From NCBI GenBank assembly GCA_949130495.1, contig OX422221.1, positions 28,498,917 to 28,562,916 of the forward strand: a stretch of 64,000 nt of DNA. Direction: 5' to 3'. Shown here one piece after another: positions 45,567 to 59,057 of this stretch. The DNA comes from Sambucus nigra. Lineage: Eukaryota > Streptophyta > Magnoliopsida > Dipsacales > Adoxaceae. A model generated the notes under the pieces. It saw only the letters and a list, made by a program, of their open reading frames with translations. It searched no databases and was not told the DNA's origin. Positions within the stretch are counted from its first letter, which is position 1, and each line of letters starts with the position of its first letter. Made by a program: the position numbers and the translations under genes.

Positions 45567-45892
45567 CTTGCATTATCAGTGCTTTCTTCTTCAGTTATTT
45601 CTTTAATAGTTGTCGTCGATGGGTGCTCTTTTAAATTTGTGGAAGACTTTTCACCATGTAAAGCCCATGTAGTATACGAATGATCTATACCGTGCCTCAG
45701 CAAATGTGTTTGAATTTCTGTCACAGTAAACCGCATCATGTTGCAATATTTCAATCACGGACATGGAAACGTCGAATGCAGTTGATCATTATTTTCAATC
45801 GCAAAGTCAATAAAATTGACAACTCCGTGTTTATACACTATGCTAAATATATATATTTTTCACCCATCCATCCTTTATTAATTGGTCGAGAC
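45567..45892 (-). pseudogene. CACTA transposase TNP2, N-terminal part
   Basis: The likely start is ATG 45892-45890 (MSRPINKGWM). VVNFIDFAIENND, a Pro/Cys region, and TEIQTHLLRHGIDHSYTTWALHGE follow. This matches the transposase-associated N-terminal domain of plant CACTA proteins, which reads roughly W..FIDFA and HL...GF..Y..W..HGE. It holds at least two stops and a frameshift. With 41446-42414 it forms one gene split by solo LTR K. Confidence 0.75.
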
Positions 45893-48358
45893 ATTCAACA
45901 GCGTAAAAGAGTTAAGTGATAAGAGAATATCGTATAGTAAGACAATCATCACATTGTGTTTAATGCTGAAGGCACATTGTGTTTTCTCAAAGTTTCAATA
46001 ACACTTATATAATTCTACTACCGAAATAATCATCACAAAACATGTATTTCGATTGAAATAAATGTCTACAATATTCAAACTTCGATTTTGAAACACATTT
46101 AAAACTAGAAAGATGAAATTGTACATTATTGTGGCAAGAGGAGGATATATAACAAACTCATACTTTAAACTTTCGATTTGATCAAACTTAAAGCCCTAGC
46201 TTTGATTGCAAGATTCGATTTCAAACGTGATATAACATATCTACCATGATTTTGTGATTTCAACTGGATAAATATGGTTATTAATAGATTAAATTTTCCA
46301 ACAACAAAACCATAAAATAATACCCTTATTACCCAATAAAGATATATAGTAATTACATAAATTAACAAATAACTCACATAAGAGAATGGGTTAGAAAAGT
46401 GAACAACTTCTCCATATTTTAATATATTTTACAATTTAACAATCTTATATTTAAATAAATAAATAAATAAGCATAATAATAATTATATTCGTACATATCA
46501 CTCTCATAAACTAAGAAATTCAAAACTTTTGCATAATTGTGTATATATCAATCGGTTAAATGAGCAATGGACGATGATTGCATAAATAATTATAATTTTT
46601 CAACAGAATTTCAATTCCAATGTGTGTATATATTTATAAATACGATTATACAGAGAAGGAAGCATGAATATACATACCAGATTTCAAGAGAGATGGATAT
46701 TTCCATCTGCTTCAACAACTTGTAATTAACACTGGTCCAATATTGTCTTTACCAATATAGACTATAAAACTATAATCGTTGTTTGTAACCACAAAAATGT
46801 CATCTATTATATAAACATGTGACTTATAGGCTATGCACCCTAGTCTTATCCACTCCGGGACCATGTAAGTATATTTTTACCTACATTATTACATACATCC
46901 ATTACCTATGGCTGAGTTATTTTCCCAATTAGACTGGGATATTTAACCAAGACCATCGTCCTAAGACTAAAAGTGACATGACATGCTTTACAACAATAGG
47001 GATATTATTGACAAGTTCTACGATGCTTACCTCCTTACAGGGCATACCTACTTATTTATATTTAATGATGATGTTACGCTACAAAATAAGACGAACACTA
47101 ACAATTCTCCACTAGCTCCCAAGAGTTCATACTTGAGCTTACAGTCATTATCCTAAAATACCACTAATACTTTCCCATTGAGAAAAATTATGTTCACTAT
47201 ATTAGGATATGCTTAAATAACATTAGATACTATTTCCATAGGATTAATATCAGTTTTCCCTTACCATGTGTACGTTGGGAATAAAATACTTGCACTTACC
47301 AATATTTACTACCTTGGGAAATAAATTTACCTAAGTATCACCATAATATGTTTATCTCTATACATCGCTACTAGAATCAATCAATAGATTAATCAACCCA
47401 AACTATCTCAAAGTCTATCCAATGCGGTGAATCTCTAGCTGATGCATTATTTACGTAATGTGTACGTTGACCCCACACGTGGGTTTTACTAGTGTTTATA
47501 TATCACAACAATTGCAACTAGCCTATGAGTAGTATATTTTACTGTAAAATATCATGTAAAAATGTTCCCCGCTAAACCAAGGCACTACTGAAAATGTCAA
47601 ACCATTATGAGGTGTTTACAACTCTATTCTTTAGTGACTACAATTGGTTGAATCCTTTCCTCAAGTCTCGACATAATATTATGAACCCCCTTACCCTGTA
47701 AATAGAGAGCATGACCTCTCTCCCAAGAAGAACACAATTCCATCATAATAAGTGATCTCAACAACATTCTCTTACAATCAGCGAAGATTCCATATGTGAA
47801 ATTCCATCCCATCTTACATTCCCATCCTTTTCATACCCAATTTGGAAAAATTCCATTCTCTCTCATCCAACATTCTTCTCAACATACAAGGGAGTTCATC
47901 CAATATCATTATCAACCTTATATTCTTCAAAAGAATGTCCAAAATCCTTCTCTTATTATTTAAATTTCTTGTCTTTGCATTAATTAGATTAAATTCAAAC
48001 TACGGCTTTTACTTTTGTTCCTACACATTAACATCTCACCTTTTTAATTAGTTATTCTGCAAATATTTTATTTTCATAAAAAAACCAAAACAAATAAAAA
48101 GAGATTTACACCTATAAATTCCAACGGGATTATCCATCACACTTTTTAAAAATTAAAATACATTTTCTACACACACACATAATAAATTCTCGTTCGAATA
48201 TGTGGGATAAACCCCACCCCTATGCTGCATACGAACTACGTGGACTTTCATGCCTTTATAGGCTATGGAGGCGTTTTGTGTTAAAACCAAAAACTCGAGT
48301 CCACTTTCACAATTTTTTGAATTTTCCCAAATTCCCCGTTTCCACATTTGTCTACTTT

Positions 48359-48407
<49 letters not shown>

Positions 48408-49163
48408 AATTCAACATATATTATCATTTCATGATAATGATTAATATATAAATAAACGCATAGATCATAATTTCTAGATATTGTTTTGGGAACATTTTTA
48501 TGAATGACCCAACTCTATCTTTCCCTTGGTATGAGTTGGGCGATTTCGATCTCTATTCATATATACATGCACACATTTCACGAAGAACTAAAGGAAAACT
48601 GTAACACAAGCCCATGAGAGACAAAAATGTGTGTGTGTGTGGGGGGGGGGGGGTCAGTGCCAAGCACCTTCCCATTCCATAACTTAATCCCTGAAACTTT
48701 GAACTATTCATTTCGTAAGCATCAGTTTGTCTTTGATGCCACTCTCTCGAGGTGGCGATATGTTCTTTTGCATGATTTGTGAAAAATAGGTTGACGACTC
48801 CATCTCTTTAGATTCAGCCCACATCGACGACAACTGAAGCGTTCTTAGATCAGAGAGGGCGCGAGACCTTTATTCCCCTTCCACCCTCTAGGAGGAAAGA
48901 GGGAGGGGGGGGGGGGGGATATCGAGATGGCCACATCCATGTCATCTTATCTTATTACAAACCAAATTAAAAACACTTCCAAATATTTCCAGCCAAACAA
49001 AAGTTTTATTTAAGTTACACCTTCAAAGAAAAAATTAAACTTAGCTTCATTTGCATGTAAATCGTTCCTTGCCACTCGAAATTTCATTGCCTTAATATTT
49101 CCACGAAGTACCTGGGGGGTTGCCAAATGGTGGGGTATGAGCGTGCGCCCAGTAGGAGAAATA
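45893..49163. other. AT-rich stretch without recognisable genes
   Basis: No supported coding region in 3.3 kb. On the minus strand at 47145-47103 the sequence GGGAGCTAGTGGAGAAT followed by TGTTAGTG resembles a copia polypurine tract and LTR start, but no LTR end or partner is visible. Simple repeats are listed separately. Short frames near 47624-47812 and 48153-48451 have no domain or codon support. Confidence 0.5.
48358..48408 (+). repeat. (CA)n(TA)n microsatellite
   Basis: A CA run passes directly into TA. Nearby are a run of 13 G (48641-48653) and one of 14 G (48905-48918), both unusual in such AT-rich DNA. Confidence 0.95.
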
Positions 49164-52145
49164 TGAAATACCCCGTAATTTTATGGCTTTAAATTATGAG
49201 ATTTATTAAATGAAATTGCTTTTAAATATGGGATTAATTAAATTAATTTGGGTTAATTGATTGGAAATTAATTCGGATTTAAATAACAAGCGAGAATTTT
49301 TTTTGTATTTGATTATGATGATAATGTTGAATATTACTGAGTGATTATGGTAATATGTGATTATTGAATTTATTAAAATTGGCGTGAGTTGAAAATACGG
49401 CAGTTTCGGGATTTAAGTAAGGACGCGCGTGTTAGTCATGTCAGGACCCGATTTAATGGATTTAAAAGTAATTTATTTTTATATCATTCGTATGATCATT
49501 TTGAGTGCGCTAACGTGTTCGAAAGGGTCGAGATAGTCAGAAAACACTAGCCGGGGGTTTAGTATGGGTGTCGGGGCATTTTAGGCCTAAGCGGCAGCCC
49601 ATGAGGGTATTTTAGTCATTTTGACTTTTTGAGGAATAGTAACCCACGAATTTTAGACTGATTATATCAGCCAACACTTGATTTCCTTAGGGTTTCACAA
49701 CCAAAAATCATAAACGGCCATTAGAGATGAATGGAAGGAAGTTCATAAAAGAGAACCAACCCTTGGAGGCTTTTTCACCACCGTCACCACCACTAGATAG
49801 ATCGAAAAACAAGAATCACTCCCATACCGTCTGATTCAAAGGATCATAATCTCTAATTCAGGAAAGTGATTTATCTTTCAATAATTTATGGCATATACTT
49901 TATATGATAGTTTAGGTTTGATGTCAATTTATGAATAATGGCAAAAACATGACTTTGGAGACTTAATAATTAATTTTGGGTAGGTTTGCATGTAGTGGTG
50001 CTTCTGGAAATGTTTGATGAACGAAATTGTAAATTAAGGTTTAAGAATCAAGAAATTTAATTGAGGATTATGATGATTATGGAATAAATAGTGAAGAATT
50101 AGGGTTGCAGTGAAATTCATGACTTTTAATCCAAGAAGACGATGTTCTATCATAGTTTGATGATTCTTGAACATTAAAACTTGTATAGATATGTTGGTTT
50201 AATGATTATTAAACTTTCTTGGGTGATTGGGACGTTGTAATGGAGGATTTGGGGTGTAAAAATGGTAAAACTCATAACTGTTAAGGAAATTCTGGCCAAA
50301 TACCTGCTTGATCGATTGATCGACTCAAGAATGTCGATTGATCGACCCCTTTTCTTCGATAGATCAACCCCTTCTGATTTTTGGTAATTATTTTTTTTTA
50401 AGGTTTAATGAAAATTCCAAAGCTGGTATTAATTCTTAGGGTGATTAATATAATATTTTAGGACTTAGTTAAGGTCAGTAGTTATTGCCCGAAAAATGTT
50501 ATAACTTATGGGATTGAACGTTATAATTACGAGCGGTTACCGAGTGAGGACGATTTAAAATCATTCGAATTGAAATTATAATGGGAATGAATGATTATGT
50601 AGGGATAAGAATAGTAATGGAGGGACTTTAAGTTATTGAGATAACATTACAAATTAATAAGAGACCTAGTAACCTTTTGGGATAGGTTTAAGTATTGAAA
50701 TCAATATGACGAGAGTTATCAAGCTAAATATATTACATATGATGTTCGGGATAAACTTGCTATGTACGAGACTTACTAGATGGAATGTGTGAATAACTAT
50801 ATTGAAATATGATTACTTAGGTTGTGTGAATGCCTAATGTATGGATTTCTTATGTGTATTACATACCCACCATACTTGCTATCACGGGAGGTTGGTTTTC
50901 GAAAAACATCTTATCTTTATGTGTCTTCGGGGGGATTTAGATTGGTACCTTAAGGACATAGGACCATGAATGACTTATTTGTGAGTTGATAAGTCAGCTG
51001 ACCATGGGAGCGTAGGTATGTTCATGACCCATGGGTATGTGAACTATGTTCGCCTCCCATATGTGTGATTTATATTGAGACGGTTCCTAAGAGATCCCGA
51101 ACATGTGATCCTTACGTACATGATGTACATGGATTTGATAGCAGAGCATGCATGAACCACATCTTAGCATAGGGGTGCCTTATATGTATATATGTACTGA
51201 CAGTGATTTATATATATATATATACTTGTGACTCGTTCAGTCTTGCTTAGTAGATGTGAATAACTAAGATATTTGAATGAGCTAAGAATGTAAGAATTTA
51301 ATTAACACTTAAGATAAGTAATTTAATGAAAGTGAATATGGGATATGAATATGACTTGTTTGGGTGTTATGAGTAGATATCCTATATTAGAATGCGAAAG
51401 AAGGAGTGGTACAGACTAGTTAGTTAGCAACATAACTAGATGGGTTAAGGGTATACGTTAGGCGTGCACATTAGTTGAAAGGTGAGGGTCTCAAGTGAGG
51501 GCACGTAACTAACACGTTTAATATATATGTTGTTTAATTGTAATTGAAATAATTTCTATATTTTTAAACTGTTTTCACCTCGGGCTCTGACCCGTTTTCT
51601 TCCAAATCTATTTTATATTGTAAATTTTTTTAGGTGCCCAGCCACAGGGACGCCAAGCATAGGAGTTCCATTTGGATAACGTGGTATAGATGCTATGGAA
51701 GCTACAGGATCTTGACATTAGATGCCTCCACATTTATCCTTGGTTTCTTCAGGGTCATTCATATCAGTTAGGACATGATTCCCATTTTTATCTAGAGATT
51801 ATAGATACAGACTTTCATTATTTCATATGTTGGTTTCTTCAGACTCTTGTATCGGGATTTTATTTACTCTGGTATTATTATTATTGGAGTGTTTACTCCA
51901 GACTCAGTTTATTTCATTTCGTTGGTTTTTCATATGAGATTGTTTATGCGATTGATGGTCGTTAATTTAATACTTGGTTATTGTTAATTTAATTAATAAA
52001 ATTCGGCATCTCTCTTTTAAATATTAGGTGTCTAGTAATGAATTAAATGTTTTCGATAGTGATGCTACGACTGAACCAAGTTGATATTCTGTATTAATTT
52101 CATAAAGGAGTAGCTACCCGGTATTTAATCAGTCGGGGTGTCACA
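49164..52145 (+). repeat. LTR L: 5' LTR of a truncated plus-strand chromovirus
   Basis: It starts TGAAATACCCCG (TGTAATACC changed at one base) and ends GGGGTGTCACA. It holds the CCACCATACTTGCTATCACGG block (50868), GATCGATTGATCGA-type cassettes (50310-50370) and a CGATAGTGATGCTACGACTGA block near the 3' end. Its 3' end closely resembles that of solo LTR H. A primer site follows, so this is a 5' LTR whose element has been cut off by D. Confidence 0.85.
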
Positions 52146-52147
52146 GG

Positions 52148-52157
52148 TGGTATCAGA
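52148..52157 (+). promoter_or_regulatory. Primer-binding site after LTR L, cut by element D
   Basis: TGGTATCAGA, the first ten bases of an initiator-Met primer site, is followed immediately by the inverted LTR of element D. Confidence 0.8.
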
Positions 52158-52637
52158 TGTGACACCCCGCATAATTAAATACCGGGCGATCACTACTTTA
52201 TTAAATTAAAATCAAGGTGAACAGTTAAATCATTCTTAGCATCACTGTCGTGAAAATAAATTTCCAATTTTAACACCCTAATTAATTAAGCTAAGTGTCA
52301 AAACCATTTTTAACATCCCTTTCAAACTTTATTTATTTATTAAACAATCAATCCAATAATTTAACATTCAACAACTGGCTACTAACAATAAAACATAAAG
52401 TAAACCATCCAGAATATAAAAATCCCAAAGTGACAATACTAGAAATAAATGAAGTACAATATCCAAATAACAACTGAATAATGGAAAGGGCGACACAAGC
52501 CCCAATAATGAACATGCTAGGAGTAGAATCAAATGGATGAAGTCGTCTAAACAACAGGCCTGCAACTCCCACCTAAGCTGCAGCGCGTTCCTGCCAAAGG
52601 ACCCTATGCAAGACGCCCCTGTGGCTGGGCACCTGTA

Positions 52638-52672
<35 letters not shown>

Positions 52673-55141
52673 CAAGAGAGAAAGAGAAATGGAAACGGGT
52701 CAGAGCCCGATAGTGTATATGATTTAAAAATTCGTTTAGCAAGTATTTAAATTGATTACAGGCTAATGCAACAACATATTAGTGCGACACTCTCTTGAGA
52801 AATGCTCACCTCTCTTCTAATGTGCACACCTATCGCACTAACCTTCCTAATGGTCTATCTCGTCATATATCACACTATCTTTCCCCAATGATTTAAATTA
52901 CCTTAGGTTATTCGCATGATTTAAAATTGAACGATATAATTGTTTGAAAAGAATATTTCAATTAGTATCCAAAGTTCTCGTTTTAACTTTATTAATTTAT
53001 AAAGTTCTCCAGTGTCATATTATACTTTCTCAAAACAAGTATTACAATTTGAGTCATCAACCATCTCCTACATATCAAATCACAGTAGGCAGTTCCAGAT
53101 TTCAGAATTTCATATATATATTAACTAATCGTAACATATATATATCATTACAGCACCCCACATAAAAACTATAGTGCGGGCATACTCTACTATCCAAACC
53201 CTGTATCACTCGTATTGAGGGGAATACAAATTCAGAATCACTCTAGAATTGTATTAACACATACACAACAATATTGAGGCGAAGCATAGATTTCAAGTCT
53301 CTAAGAGGATGGCACATACCCGCGTCTCTTAGGACCGTCTGAACTATCAAATCGATATCATGTACCAAGGATATCTATCTTCTAGGGTACGAGTCAATAT
53401 CCCCCATAAGGCAACACAGGATAAGATCGTCCCAATGCGGAAACCTCAGGGATAGCAAGTAGCGTGGGTATGTTTTTCACACATATATAGTATATGCAAA
53501 CACAATCATATAACTATACTAATATTACCATATCAATATTAGGTTTATTTCAAATCCCATAGTTACGACTTTTATCCTTATTTTCACCTTTTTTGTAAAC
53601 ACATATAACGGTTCGTTTCTAACCTTGATTCGGTATTATTCCGACTTACCACATAACTCTCATGGCTTTATCCTCCCAATTATAAAATTCAGTAGGTATT
53701 CATCTATTCTTTATCATAACTATTTGACGTAATTTCTCACTTTAAATACGTAGTTTCATCGTTCCTTATATAATTATCCCAAAAATACAATTCTCATCAT
53801 ATATTAGAGGTCCCAAAATTTATTCATATACCCTACTGGTCCTCTTTATCTCCCAAAAAATATTTTTAAGGGGGACCATGAACTATTCCTCATTAAAGTG
53901 AATTTAAACTAATTAAGAAGGAAAGATATGAGTCTGCCAGGAGGGGTCGATCGATCGAGGTCTAGGGCTCGATCGATCGAACCTTCGATCGATCGAGGCT
54001 CTGGGCTCGATCGATCGATCAAGCAGGTCTGCTAAATTTGCAGATTTGCAGTTACGGGTTTCATCTTCTAACCTTCACCAAATCCATATTTTTCATAACC
54101 AATCGACCCAAAATTTATACTACTGACATTATATCATCATACTATGAAATTTCAACGTAAAGCATGTAGATTTCTATTATTAAACATGGATCAACAAGCC
54201 CCAAATTCATATAAAACCTCAAGAACCCTAGAATTTCATTAATATGTTCCAATCCATATTTTCCAGAGTTTTCTTCATCTACAACCTCATAAATTCGTGG
54301 TTCAATCCTATACTTGTTAAGGGGTTTCCAGAATAATAATTAATCCATCCCTATATGCAATTTCCTATCTCATCTTTTAGGGTTCTTTCATAAAAACTCA
54401 TTCTAATTACTTCTAAACTAATATGAAAGATGCATCAACGAAATAAGCAAGATAAACACTTACCTGGGATTTTTAGAAGTCTGGTTTGGTGCCGAAATTG
54501 GTGTGGTTGCGCTCCCCGTCTCGCGATCTACGCGTTGGCGGTGGCCGTGGCGGCGGTGCAAATGGGTGAGTTTTGAGCCTTGGAATGCCTTGAGAGCTCT
54601 CTCCTCTCCTCTCCAATTGCCGTTCTAGTGTTTTGAGTTATCTAAACCTAGGATATAACGTAAACATCTGATATAGCCCCTTTAATTTTCGTGGGTTGAA
54701 TTACCCAAAAATACAAAATGACTAAAATGCCCTCCCGGGGTACTAATTAGGCCTAAAAATGCCCCGAGACCCAAATCAAACCCCCGGGTATCCTTTCTGA
54801 CTATATCGACCCTTCCGGACGCATTGGCGCACTCAAAATGACCATACAAACAACTTATAAAATATTCACTTTTATTATCAATATTTAGTCCCGACGCGAC
54901 ACGGGCGCGTCCCTACTCAAATTTCCAAAATTGTCATTTTATTCACTCGTGACATTCAATATAACCACTATTATATATTACTTTGCTCATTAGTAATATT
55001 CGACAAATTTCCCATAATTACTAACTCTCGTCACGTTAATAATTATAACATAATTAATTTTCGGATTTTATTAAATAATTAATTCACATTAAATTTAATA
55101 AATCCCCAAATTAATAGAGCATAAAAATACGGGGTATTACA
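52158..55141 (-). repeat. 3' LTR of element D (2.98 kb)
   Basis: Minus-strand TGTAATACCCCG (55141) to GGGGTGTCACA (52158). It matches 58040-61042 closely. Differences include (TA)n lengths (52630-52671) and small indels. The TCGA cassette is at 53946-54022. Confidence 0.93.
53946..54022 (-). repeat. Four TCGATCGATCGA palindromes in LTR D
   Basis: GTCGATCGATCGAG, CTCGATCGATCGAA, TTCGATCGATCGAG and CTCGATCGATCGATC are separated by 5-10 bp. The same cassette is at 59858-59934 in the D/E LTR, with one TCGA changed to TTGA. They lie about 1.1-1.2 kb from the LTR start. Confidence 0.85.
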
Positions 55142-55177
55142 TACTTCCCCCCTAATAATGGAATTTCATCCCGAAAT
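55142..55177 (-). promoter_or_regulatory. Polypurine tract and hairpin before the 3' LTR of D
   Basis: On the minus strand GAATTTCGGGATGAAATTC (7-bp stem) is followed by AGGGGGGAAGTA, then the LTR. The hairpin overlaps the last pol codons (NFGMKFHY). Confidence 0.8.
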
Positions 55178-57672
55178 TCAGAAAATAAGGCATACCTGGT
55201 AAGAACAAATTTGGATATCTCTCGCGCATATCGGCCTCGCGCTCCCAAGTGGATTCCTCCACATTATGATGCTCCCACTGGACCCGTACAAGTGGAACTA
55301 TCTTCGACCTCAATCTCCTCTCACTATAGTCTAGGATAGCCACCGGTCTCTCCTCGTAAGAGCTGTCAGGCTGCAAGTCTATCTCATCTATCGCGATGTG
55401 AGTTTGAGCCATATCATCCCGAAGATACCGTCTCAAGGACGAGATGTGGAATACATCGTGAATGCGATGTAAATGCTCTGGTAGTCCCAATCTGTATGCT
55501 ACCGGCCCAATCCTCTCGATAATGGGAAATGGTCCCACGTACCTCGGGGCCAATTTCCCTTTCTTCCCGAACCTCATTACTCCTTTCATAGGAGATTCAC
55601 GCAGTAACACTTGGTCCTCCACATTAAACTCCCGGAAGAACCGTTTCGCATCGGCGTAGATCTTCTGCCTGTCCTGGGCTACTCGAATGCGACTCCTAAT
55701 CGTCTCAATCCTCACGAATGTTTCTTGAATTACCTCTGGTCCTAGTAACTTGTTATCCCCCACCTCGAGCCAACAAGTTGGAGAACGACAAGGCAGGCCA
55801 TACAAAGCCTCAAATGGAGCCATACCAATCGTAAACTGATAAGAGTTATTATAAGCAAACTCTACCAGTGGAAGATGTGGCTCCCAACCTCCTCCAAAAT
55901 CAAGAACACACATGCGTAGCATATCCTCTAACATCTGATTAGTACACTCTGTTTGTCCATCTGTCTGTGGGTTATAAGCTGAACTCAACCTCAACTCAGT
56001 ACCCATAGCCTCCTGAAAGCTTTCCCAGAAACGTGACACAAAAATGTTGTCTCTATATGACACAATATTCAGGGGCACCCCATGTAATCTGATAATCTCA
56101 GCATTGAATAACTGAGCATACTGACCTGTGGTATAATCTGTCCGCATTGGCAGAAAATGAGCCACCTTGGTCAAACGGTCGACAATCACCCAGATAGAGC
56201 CGTGGCCCCGCTGTGATGTAGGCAACCCTGTAATAAAATTCATGGAAATACTCTCCCACTTCCACGCGGGTACTTCCAATGGCTGAAGCAATCCTGACGG
56301 TTTCTGATGGTCCACCTTCACCAGCTGGCAGGTAGAACACTTGGACACGAACTCAGCAATGTCCTTTTTCATCCCATTCCACCAGTATTGCCTCCTCATA
56401 TCCTGGTACATCTTATCTCCTCCAGGATATACCGCAAATCGGGACCCGTGAGATTGGGTCATCACTGCATGACGCAATTCTGCCCCTTCTGGAACGACTA
56501 ACCTCCCATTAAACCTCAAACCCCCATCAAAACTAATAGAATAGGACTCCGCACCCTCGGCTAAAAGTCGTATAATCTGCTCCTGGAAAAACGGGTCTGT
56601 GGTTTGGGCCTGTATTACCCTCGTAACAATCTCGGTGTGAATGTCATAATAGATATGAAGGAACGGGATACTGCGTCCGGGTGACCCAACTCCTTCCACT
56701 TCGCTTTCCAGATGTCTGCTACCTCATTTACCGGTCTGCGGCTCAACGCATCAGCAACTACGTTGGATTTCCCCGGATGATACTGTATGTCGAACTGATA
56801 GTCCTTCACAAACTCTAACCATCTGCGCTGACGCATATCCATCTCTTGTTGAGTGAACATGTACTACAGTGACTTTTGATCTGTGAACAAACGGAACTTC
56901 TCCCCCAATAAATAGTGTCTCCATATCCGCAGTGCAAAAATGACCGCTGCTAACTCCAGGTCGTGGGTGGGGTAATTCTTCTCATGTGGCTTAATCTTGC
57001 GGGAGGCAAAAGCTATAGCCTTCTCTTCCTGCTGAAGTACTCCCCCAAGTCCCCGTAAAGCGGCATCGGTGTAAACCAGGTACTCCACACCCGGCTTCGG
57101 TAAAGCAAGGACTGGTGCTGAAGTAAGCTTGTCTTTCAGCTCGTCGAAAGCCAATTGACAAGCATCATCCCAAACATATGGTACCCATTTGCGAGTCAGG
57201 TTCGTCAATAGACATGCTATATTGGAGAATCCTCGAATGAATCTCCTGTAGTATCCGGCTAACCCCAAGAAACTATGCACTTCCATCGGTGTCGTGGGCT
57301 GTCCCCACTCCCTCACCGCTGACACTTTACTCGGGTCAACTGCTATCCCCTGTTCAGAAATAACATGCCCCAAGAACTGTACCTCTCGCAACCAGAATCC
57401 ACACTTCTCGTACTTAGCATACAACTGATGCTCTCATAAAGTCTGAAGAACCATCCTCAAGAGCTCGGCATGCTCCTCCTCGGAGTGTGAATATATCAAA
57501 ATTTCATCTATGAAGACGATGACAAACTAATCCAAGAACTCTCTGAATACTCGGTTCATTAAGTCCATGAACACGACTGGAGCTTTTGTGAGGCCGAATG
57601 GCATCACTCTGAACTAATAAGACCCATTTCTCGTCAAGAAGGAAGTCTTTGAAACATCCTGCTCCCTAATAC
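55152..57672 (-). pseudogene. Element D RT end, RNase H, integrase and chromodomain, broken
   Basis: RT fragment: [16 protein letters not shown] and motif C as FIDEILIYS (second Asp to Glu). A TAG follows FLD and a TGA precedes [11 protein letters not shown]. RNase [21 protein letters not shown] then TAG, then [17 protein letters not shown] frameshift near 56650 leads into integrase. The finger has YPGGDK (His to Tyr) and CSTCQ. The core has SMNFITGLP (first Asp to Asn), IVSYRDN (second Asp to Tyr) and GQTECTNQ (Glu kept). The end is a chromodomain: YEERPVAILD, VRVQWEHHNVEESTWE, ERYPNLF. The integrase-chromodomain frame is open for 515 codons but its active site is lost. Confidence 0.92.
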
Positions 57673-57855
57673 TTGTGCTGGTACTGGCGCCACTGCCTAA
57701 ATCTGGGGTGGAGCCTGCTGAACCACTGCTAGCGCGACATTCATCGCCTAAGCAAAAATGGTGGCTACTTTATTAACATTTATAGTGCCTTGTGCCGGAG
57801 CTGCTGGCTGCTCGGCCTGTGCACACCTATCCTTCGGTGCACGTCTCAGAGGCAT
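57673..57855 (-). pseudogene. Element D Gag N-terminus, truncated by deletion
   Basis: ATG 57855-57853 opens MPLRRAPKDRCAQAEQPAAP, similar to the starts of A and B Gags. A TAG occurs after TIFA and another after PPQI. At about 57672 the sequence jumps to the RT fragment, so all later Gag and the protease are gone. The join shares TAAYAC-like microhomology with the intact element E sequence. Confidence 0.75.
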
Positions 57856-58023
57856 CTGAAACGTGAAGAAGTTTATTATTCTACAGTCATTATCAAATCT
57901 CAAATAGCTGAAGACGTAACATAAAAGCAGAAATACAACAATCCTAAAAATAGGGCTCTATAGCAAAAACGTTAAGCTGAAAGCGAAAATAAGCCGTACA
58001 GATCCTATGGACCTTAGAACCTG

Positions 58024-58037
58024 ATGCTCTGATACCT
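58024..58037 (-). promoter_or_regulatory. Primer-binding site of element D
   Basis: On the minus strand GGTATCAGAGCATC begins within four bases of the LTR and matches the initiator-Met tRNA complement (one base short of the usual TGG start). Confidence 0.8.
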
Positions 58038-58039
58038 CC

Positions 58040-59004
58040 TGTGACACCCCGCCTAATTAAATCTTGGGCGATCACTCCTTTATTAAATTAAAATCAAGGT
58101 GAACAGTTGGATCATTCTTAGCATCACTATCATGAAAATAAATTTCCAATTTAAACACCCTAATTAATTAAGCTAAGTGTCAAAACCATTTTTAACATCC
58201 CTTTCAAACTTTATTTATTTATTAAACAATCAATCCAATAATTTAACATTCAACAACTGGCTACTAAAAATAAAACTTAAAGTAAACCATCCAGAATATA
58301 AAAATACCAAAGTGACAATACTAGAAATAGATGAAGTACAATATCCAAATAACAACTGAATAATGGAAAGGGCGACACATGCCCCAATAATGAACATGCT
58401 AGGAATAGAATCAAATAGATGAAGTCGTCTAAACAACAGGCCTGCAACTCCCACCTAAGCTGCAGCGTGTTCCTGCCAAAGGACCCTATGCAAGATGCCC
58501 CTGTGGCTGGGCACCTGTAATATATACATATATATATATATATACAAGAGGGAAAGAGAAATGGAAACGGGTCAGAGCCCGATAGTGTATATGATTTAAA
58601 AATTCGTTTAGCAATTATTTAAATTGATTACAGGCTAATGCAACAACATATTACTTCGACACTCTCTTGAGAAATTCTCACCTCTCTTCAGATGTGCACA
58701 CCTATCGCACTAACCTTCCCAATGGTCTATCTCGTCATATATCACACTATCTTTCCCCAATGATTTAACTTACCTTAGGTTATTCGCAGGATTTAAAATT
58801 GAACGATACAATTGTTTGAAAAGAATATTTCAATTAGTATCCAAAGTTCTCGTTTTAACTTTATTAATTTATAAAGTTCTCCAGTGTCATATTATACTTT
58901 CTCAAAACAAGTATTACAATTTGAGTCATCAACCATGTCCTACATATCAAATCCAAGTAGGCAGTTCCAGATTTCAGAATTTCATATATATATTAACTAC
59001 TCGT

Positions 59005-59057
<53 letters not shown>

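Noticed and set aside
47589..47602. CACTACTGAAAATG as a CACTA terminus
   Set aside because: It stands alone, has the wrong orientation for the relic at 41-46 kb, and no matching inverted end or subterminal repeats were seen nearby.
52148..52157. TGGTATCAGA and similar sites as tRNA genes
   Set aside because: Only the 3' complement of initiator-Met tRNA is present, next to LTR ends. These are primer sites.
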